Below are positions 60,443 to 64,000 of a DNA stretch of 64,000 nt, piece after piece. A program made the position numbers and the translations under genes. Position 1 is the first letter of the stretch. Each line of letters begins with the position of its first letter. Under the pieces are notes generated by a model, which searched no databases, had not been told where the DNA came from, and saw nothing but the letters and a program-made list of their open reading frames with translations. Source of the DNA: UBA3941 sp002385665 (GTDB lineage Bacteria; Bacillota; Clostridia; Caldicoprobacterales; UBA3941); contig JBMNFJ010000017.1 of NCBI GenBank assembly GCA_050949255.1, positions 1 to 64,000 of the forward strand. Reading direction: 5' to 3'.

Positions 60443-60477
60443 GTATGTAATGGGGTGCTAAAGCCGTCCCCTTGGCG

Positions 60478-61347
60478 CTATTGCAAGTATTCCATAGGAT
60501 CCTGACTCTCGCCGTCCAACAGTACCTCAAAGTGGAGATGAGGGTCATCCAGGATCTCACAGCTGGCAGTTCTGCCTATGCCGCTGATTATCTGTCCCTT
60601 GTCCACCTTCTGTCCTACTGAGACCATGTTGCCGGTGGATAGGTTGGCATAGTAGGTCTTTAATCCGTTGCCATGATCCAGGATGATACAGATGCCCATT
60701 AAGGGGTCTTCAGTAATTTCCTCTACGGTTCCGCTCATGGCAGCCTTAACTTCCGCGCCTATGAAGGATTCGATGTCTAATCCGTAATGGGTTGTCCATT
60801 CCTTTAGGGTGTTGGAAAATACCAGTTGGTCCACAGTATGCTCCTTGATTATGGTACCACTCACCGGATAAATCATTTTAGCCTCGGAAGCCGATTTTTT
60901 CGAAGCCTTCTTCTCTTCTTTGGGGGCCTCTTCCTTCTTTACATCATCCTGGCTCTTTTCCTGGTCCTCGCTTTTGCCCTCTTCCTCCTTCTTATCCTCT
61001 TTGGTAGCCAGGGTCTCCTTTAAAGCCTCTTCATCGACTTTATCTTCCTCCGGCGGCAGGGTACTATCCTTTATCTTTATGCTGATCTTTTCATCCTGCA
61101 ATCCAGCGGTATCCAACCCATCCGGCATTGTAGGTTCGGGTAAAGTAATGACTTTGTCATTGTCAGCCAAGTCCTGAACCTGGGGTTTGGGACTTTTATT
61201 CGAAGTAAAAAATGCAGTAACCCCGATTATAGCGATGCAAACGAACAAAACCACATAAAACCCCTGCTTGTCTATAAAACGTATAATCTTTTCCCTCGTA
61301 AAGGCTTGTCTGAACCTACCCTTGGTCTTATCAGACTTCATATTCAT
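60478..61347 (-). CDS. spoIIQ: SpoIIQ-type membrane protein with LytM (M23) domain
   Basis: A forespore membrane protein expected to pair with SpoIIIAH across the engulfing membranes. About 289 residues: basic cytoplasmic tail, one membrane helix (about 25-45, GFYVVLFVCIAIIGVTAFF), a long acidic/lysine-rich linker (about 95-150), and a C-terminal LytM domain. The metal-site residues HYGLD and HLHFEV are present, as in clostridial SpoIIQ and unlike the degenerate B. subtilis protein. I chose the ATG at 61347 with GGAGG upstream. Upstream GGACAGAATT (61411-61420) resembles a sigmaF -10 box. The position between spoIID and spoIIID supports the name. Confidence 0.88.
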   Translation of the reverse strand: MNMKSDKTKGRFRQAFTREKIIRFIDKQGFYVVLFVCIAIIGVTAFFTSNKSPKPQVQDLADNDKVITLPEPTMPDGLDTAGLQDEKISIKIKDSTLPPEEDKVDEEALKETLATKEDKKEEEGKSEDQEKSQDDVKKEEAPKEEKKASKKSASEAKMIYPVSGTIIKEHTVDQLVFSNTLKEWTTHYGLDIESFIGAEVKAAMSGTVEEITEDPLMGICIILDHGNGLKTYYANLSTGNMVSVGQKVDKGQIISGIGRTASCEILDDPHLHFEVLLDGESQDPMEYLQ

Positions 61348-61560
61348 TATACCTCCTTGGTATTTGTTGAATTTCCCACGATTTAGGAAATAATCCCGAT
61401 ATCTATACATAATTCTGTCCACTTTAGCAAAAAAAATACAGGCCACCTAAGAAAAATATCCATTTTTTCCTTAGATAACCTGTAGTTTCCTAATAGATAC
61501 CTTGCATTAAAAAAATATACATAGGTAATGGTTATTAAACGATAAGTTATATTTTGTATC

Positions 61561-61702
61561 GGAGGATGGTTTATTCCGGCTGCTTCCAAATTACATCGGG
61601 AAGCTGCCTTACAGGTCCCATCTCTGTGGGATTATTAGCGGCACTTCCCTTAGAGGTCTTTCTTATGAGCCGTTGGAATCTGCCTCCACAAATCCATCCT
61701 CC
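61561..61702 (+). repeat. Repeat A, full 142-bp copy 3
   Basis: Same length and outer stem (GGAGGATGG/CCATCCTCC) as the other full copies. The second stem is TTCCAA/TTGGAA and the third GGGAAG/CTTCCC, each changed on both sides relative to copies 1 and 2. The left flank GGTAATGGTTATTAAACG (about 61526) is a decayed terminal repeat; no right one is seen. It lies between spoIID and spoIIQ. Confidence 0.87.
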
Positions 61703-61760
61703 CTAGTAACAGTTGTAATAAGTCTTAGTCTTGTTCTGCTTCATATAGATATCTTATTCT

Positions 61761-62786
61761 CTAAATGGTCTCGATTTTAACCCCCCTATAGTAGTGCTCC
61801 AGGATATCATTAAAGCTGTAACCCTGCTTGGCCATGGCATTTGCCCCTATCTGGCTCATCCCCACCCCATGGCCGTAACCGATCGTATCAATATGTACCT
61901 TATCCTTTTCAAAGCGGAAGTTAAAGTCCGTGGAATTTAGACCGTATAGAGTTCTAAATTCGGTGCCCTTGACCTTTATATCTCCTACCTTCAGATCCCT
62001 TACCCTGCCGCTGTCGGTTCGGCTTAGGATCTTTATCTTCTTATCCAGGTTGGATGATGTTAAGCCGCTCTTTGCGTATTTGGAGTTAAAGATTCTGACA
62101 AATTCCTGTTTTGTGAAGGATACGGTTGCCCGGTACCGTGGTGCTCCCTCCTCACCGGGACTATCCACCACCTTGTAATAGGGAAGGGATGCTGAGAAAA
62201 CTTCCGCCACATCCTCCGTCTTGCCATTGCTGGTGGAGTAGAAGAACACCTCGATAGGCTCTCCCATATAGGTCATGATGTAACCCCTGGTCTCTTCCAC
62301 AGCCTGCCTTATCTTCTGGCTATTCTCCTCATACCTGTCCCCCCAGTTTTTCCTCTGTTGGGACTCGGGTATCCATGCCTGGCAATGGATGTATTCGCTG
62401 CAGACATCCGCCCCCTTGTGCTTGCTGCAACCGCGTCCCCCATAGGAGCGGAGCTTTCGGACCGCCAAGGTTCTGGCAGCAACCGCCTGGGCCTTTAGGG
62501 CTTCCATCTCAAAGGATGAGGGCATCTCGGCCGCTACTACCCCTACTACATATTCCTCCAGGGGCATATCCTCCAAAGTCTTGGTATAGTGATTATACAG
62601 GGTTATGGTAGGTTCTATATATTCTTCCTTGCTATTTTGTACATGGATAATATCCCTGTCGCTTTGATCCTGAAAATCAGGTGGAGGCTCGTGGGGCTCC
62701 TTTGTAGAGAACAATCCAACCACCAATGAAGGTAAGATCAGTATAATAACAACAATAAACAATATAATATCAATCCAATATCTCAT
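61761..62786 (-). CDS. spoIID: Stage II sporulation protein D (lytic transglycosylase)
   Basis: Part of the DMP peptidoglycan machine that drives engulfment. 341 residues with one N-terminal membrane helix (about 6-25, IILFIVVIILILPSLVVGLF) and the SpoIID/LytB domain: MPLEEYVVGVVAAEMPSSFEMEALKAQAVAARTLAV, including the catalytic Glu of the AEMP motif, a cysteine-containing HKGADVC insert, and the ending IGYGHGVGMSQIGANAMAKQG. Normal length. Between murA and spoIIQ, as in B. subtilis. Confidence 0.97.
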   Translation of the reverse strand: MRYWIDIILFIVVIILILPSLVVGLFSTKEPHEPPPDFQDQSDRDIIHVQNSKEEYIEPTITLYNHYTKTLEDMPLEEYVVGVVAAEMPSSFEMEALKAQAVAARTLAVRKLRSYGGRGCSKHKGADVCSEYIHCQAWIPESQQRKNWGDRYEENSQKIRQAVEETRGYIMTYMGEPIEVFFYSTSNGKTEDVAEVFSASLPYYKVVDSPGEEGAPRYRATVSFTKQEFVRIFNSKYAKSGLTSSNLDKKIKILSRTDSGRVRDLKVGDIKVKGTEFRTLYGLNSTDFNFRFEKDKVHIDTIGYGHGVGMSQIGANAMAKQGYSFNDILEHYYRGVKIETI

Positions 62787-62940
62787 AGGCCTCGCCTTTC
62801 ATATTCAAATTCCTGTAGTTTTTGCCAGATACTATTTAGGATATGATATATTTATTGTGTTTAGAACATGAAAAAAGGAGGCCAAATTATTGGGATTGGA
62901 AATTTGGGTTGAATGGGAAGGCTACCAGGGACCCAAGAGG

Positions 62941-64000
62941 TTACGGGATACGGTGGATCGTGGCTCCCAGCTTGGCAAACTTCTCTTCGATCCTATAATA
63001 ACCCCTGTCTATGTGGTAGATATTGGATATCTCCGTTTCCCCCTTGGCCACCAGACCAGCCAGTACCAAAGCCGCACCTGCCCGAAGGTCAGTTGCCCTG
63101 ACCTTGGTGCCGGTTAGCTTTGTTACGCCCTCGACTATGGCACTTCTGCCTTCGATCTTAATATTGGCACCCAGCCTTTTAAGCTCGTTGACATGCATAA
63201 ACCTATTCTCAAATACGGTTTCGGTTATTATACTGGTTCCCGGAGCCAGGGCTACCAGGGCCATCATCTGGGCCTGCATATCCGTGGGAAAGCCGGGGTA
63301 GGGCAAGGTCTTTATGTCTATAGGGTTTAGAATGTCAGGACCACACACCCTTATACCTTCGTCCTCTTCAATAATTACAGCCCCTGCCTCCTTTAGCTTG
63401 GCCTCGATGGGCTTCAGATGGTCTATCAGGGCATTTTCCAACAGTATATTCCCACCGGTCATGGCTGCCGCTACCATAAAGGTACCGGCTTCTATCCTGT
63501 CGGGTATCACTGAATGGATGGCTCCGTGGAGGGATTTTACCCCCTCTATCCTGATAGTTCCGGTTCCGGCCCCCCTGACGTTTCCGCCCATGGCGTTTAT
63601 AAAGTTGGACAGGTCCACTATTTCCGGCTCTTCAGCTGCATTTTCGATAATGGTCTGGCCTTCGGCAAGGGTTGCAGCCATCATGATATTTTCAGTGGCT
63701 CCTACGCTGGGAAAGTCCAGATAGATCTTGTTACCCTTAAGACCATTGGCCTTGGCTTCGATATACCCGTGTCCCAGGGTTATCTCGGCTCCCAAAGCGG
63801 AGAAGCCCTTTAAATGGAGGTCTATGGGCCTGCTGCCGATGGCACAGCCCCCCGGCAGGGATATCCTCACCTGTCCAAAACGGGCCAATAACGGTCCCAT
63901 AACAAGAAAGGAAGCCCTCATCTTCTTTACAAGCTCATAGGGGGCTTCCCCCAGGTAAATATTCCTATTATCAATAGTAATGGTATGATTCCAAATATTA
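62941..64000 (-). CDS. murA: UDP-N-acetylglucosamine 1-carboxyvinyltransferase, N-terminus beyond the window
   Basis: First committed step of peptidoglycan synthesis, adding enolpyruvate from PEP to UDP-GlcNAc. About 353 residues are inside the window; MurA is normally near 420, so roughly 65 N-terminal residues lie past 64000. The frame is open to the edge (NRNIYLGEAPYELVKKMRAS). The active-site Cys of GGCAIGSRPIDLH is present, the fosfomycin target. EVPEYG-type and DRIEAGTFMVAAAMTGG motifs and YPGFPTDMQAQMMAL are seen. Next to spoIID as in B. subtilis murAA. Confidence 0.97.
   Translation of the reverse strand, partial: NIWNHTITIDNRNIYLGEAPYELVKKMRASFLVMGPLLARFGQVRISLPGGCAIGSRPIDLHLKGFSALGAEITLGHGYIEAKANGLKGNKIYLDFPSVGATENIMMAATLAEGQTIIENAAEEPEIVDLSNFINAMGGNVRGAGTGTIRIEGVKSLHGAIHSVIPDRIEAGTFMVAAAMTGGNILLENALIDHLKPIEAKLKEAGAVIIEEDEGIRVCGPDILNPIDIKTLPYPGFPTDMQAQMMALVALAPGTSIITETVFENRFMHVNELKRLGANIKIEGRSAIVEGVTKLTGTKVRATDLRAGAALVLAGLVAKGETEISNIYHIDRGYYRIEEKFAKLGATIHRIP

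Overview
The window is chromosomal DNA of an endospore-forming, flagellated, Gram-positive bacterium, most likely a member of the Clostridia. It carries spoIIE, spoIID, a spoIIQ-type gene, spoIIID, spoVB, spoVT, spoVG, yabP/yabQ, ctsR-mcsA-mcsB-clpC and flagellar rod/hook genes. Read on the minus strand from position 64000 downward, gene order largely follows the two origin-proximal blocks known from Bacillus subtilis: murA-spoIID-spoIIQ-spoIIID-mbl-flhO-flhP-fabZ, then purR-spoVG-glmU-prs-pth-mfd-spoVT-spoVB-mazG-rqcP-yabP-yabQ-divIC-yabR-tRNA-spoIIE-tilS-hpt-ftsH, then ctsR-mcsA-mcsB-clpC-radA-carD-yacL-ispD-ispF-cysE-cysS. Only one convincing gene (a TtcA-like PP-loop protein at 56025) lies on the plus strand, so the window is probably one leading-strand arm near the origin. 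I cannot name the genus.

Layout. 1-5632: surface-polysaccharide locus. A CpsC-CpsD-CpsB control module is followed by an AT-rich glycan set (acetyltransferase, initiating sugar transferase, polysaccharide deacetylase, epimerase). Most of its reading frames carry single-base frameshifts. 5784-10722: MATE transporter and a SWIM/SNF2 helicase. 11271-20000: cysteine genes, a DUF1002 protein, isoprenoid genes, yacL, carD, a small UspA-like protein where disA is usually found, and radA. 20137-25428: CtsR regulon and recX. 26021-32884: ftsH, hpt, tilS, spoIIE. 33165-33405: three tRNAs (Val, Met, fMet). 33585-40669: division, cortex and translation-quality genes, HU, MazG and SpoVB. 41021-44964: an inserted sulfatase plus YicI-type alpha-xylosidase pair. 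45170-55369: SpoVT, PrsA-like foldase, Mfd, Pth, Prs, GlmU, SpoVG, PurR. 56025-64000: TtcA-like, FabZ, FlhP/FlhO, Mbl, SpoIIID, SpoIIQ-like, SpoIID and MurA (cut by the window edge).

Regulatory sequence is well preserved: a perfect CtsR operator, a spoIIE promoter with the unusual 21-bp -35/-10 spacing of Spo0A-activated promoters, sigmaH-like and sigmaG-like promoters before spoVG and spoVT, and many intrinsic terminators.

The most unusual content is between genes. A family of structured repeats occurs at nine places. Three full copies of a 142-bp unit (repeat A) fold into three nested stems whose bases change in compensating pairs between copies, as expected for a conserved RNA or hairpin element. 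Shorter copies look like deletions between CTGCCT-type direct repeats inside the unit. Repeat A is often nested with a second hairpin unit (module B, 52 to 232 bp) inside terminal inverted repeats of the type ATAATGGCTATTGATC. No transposase is present. A second point of interest is GlmU: its uridyltransferase half appears to have lost key catalytic and binding residues while the acetyltransferase half looks intact.
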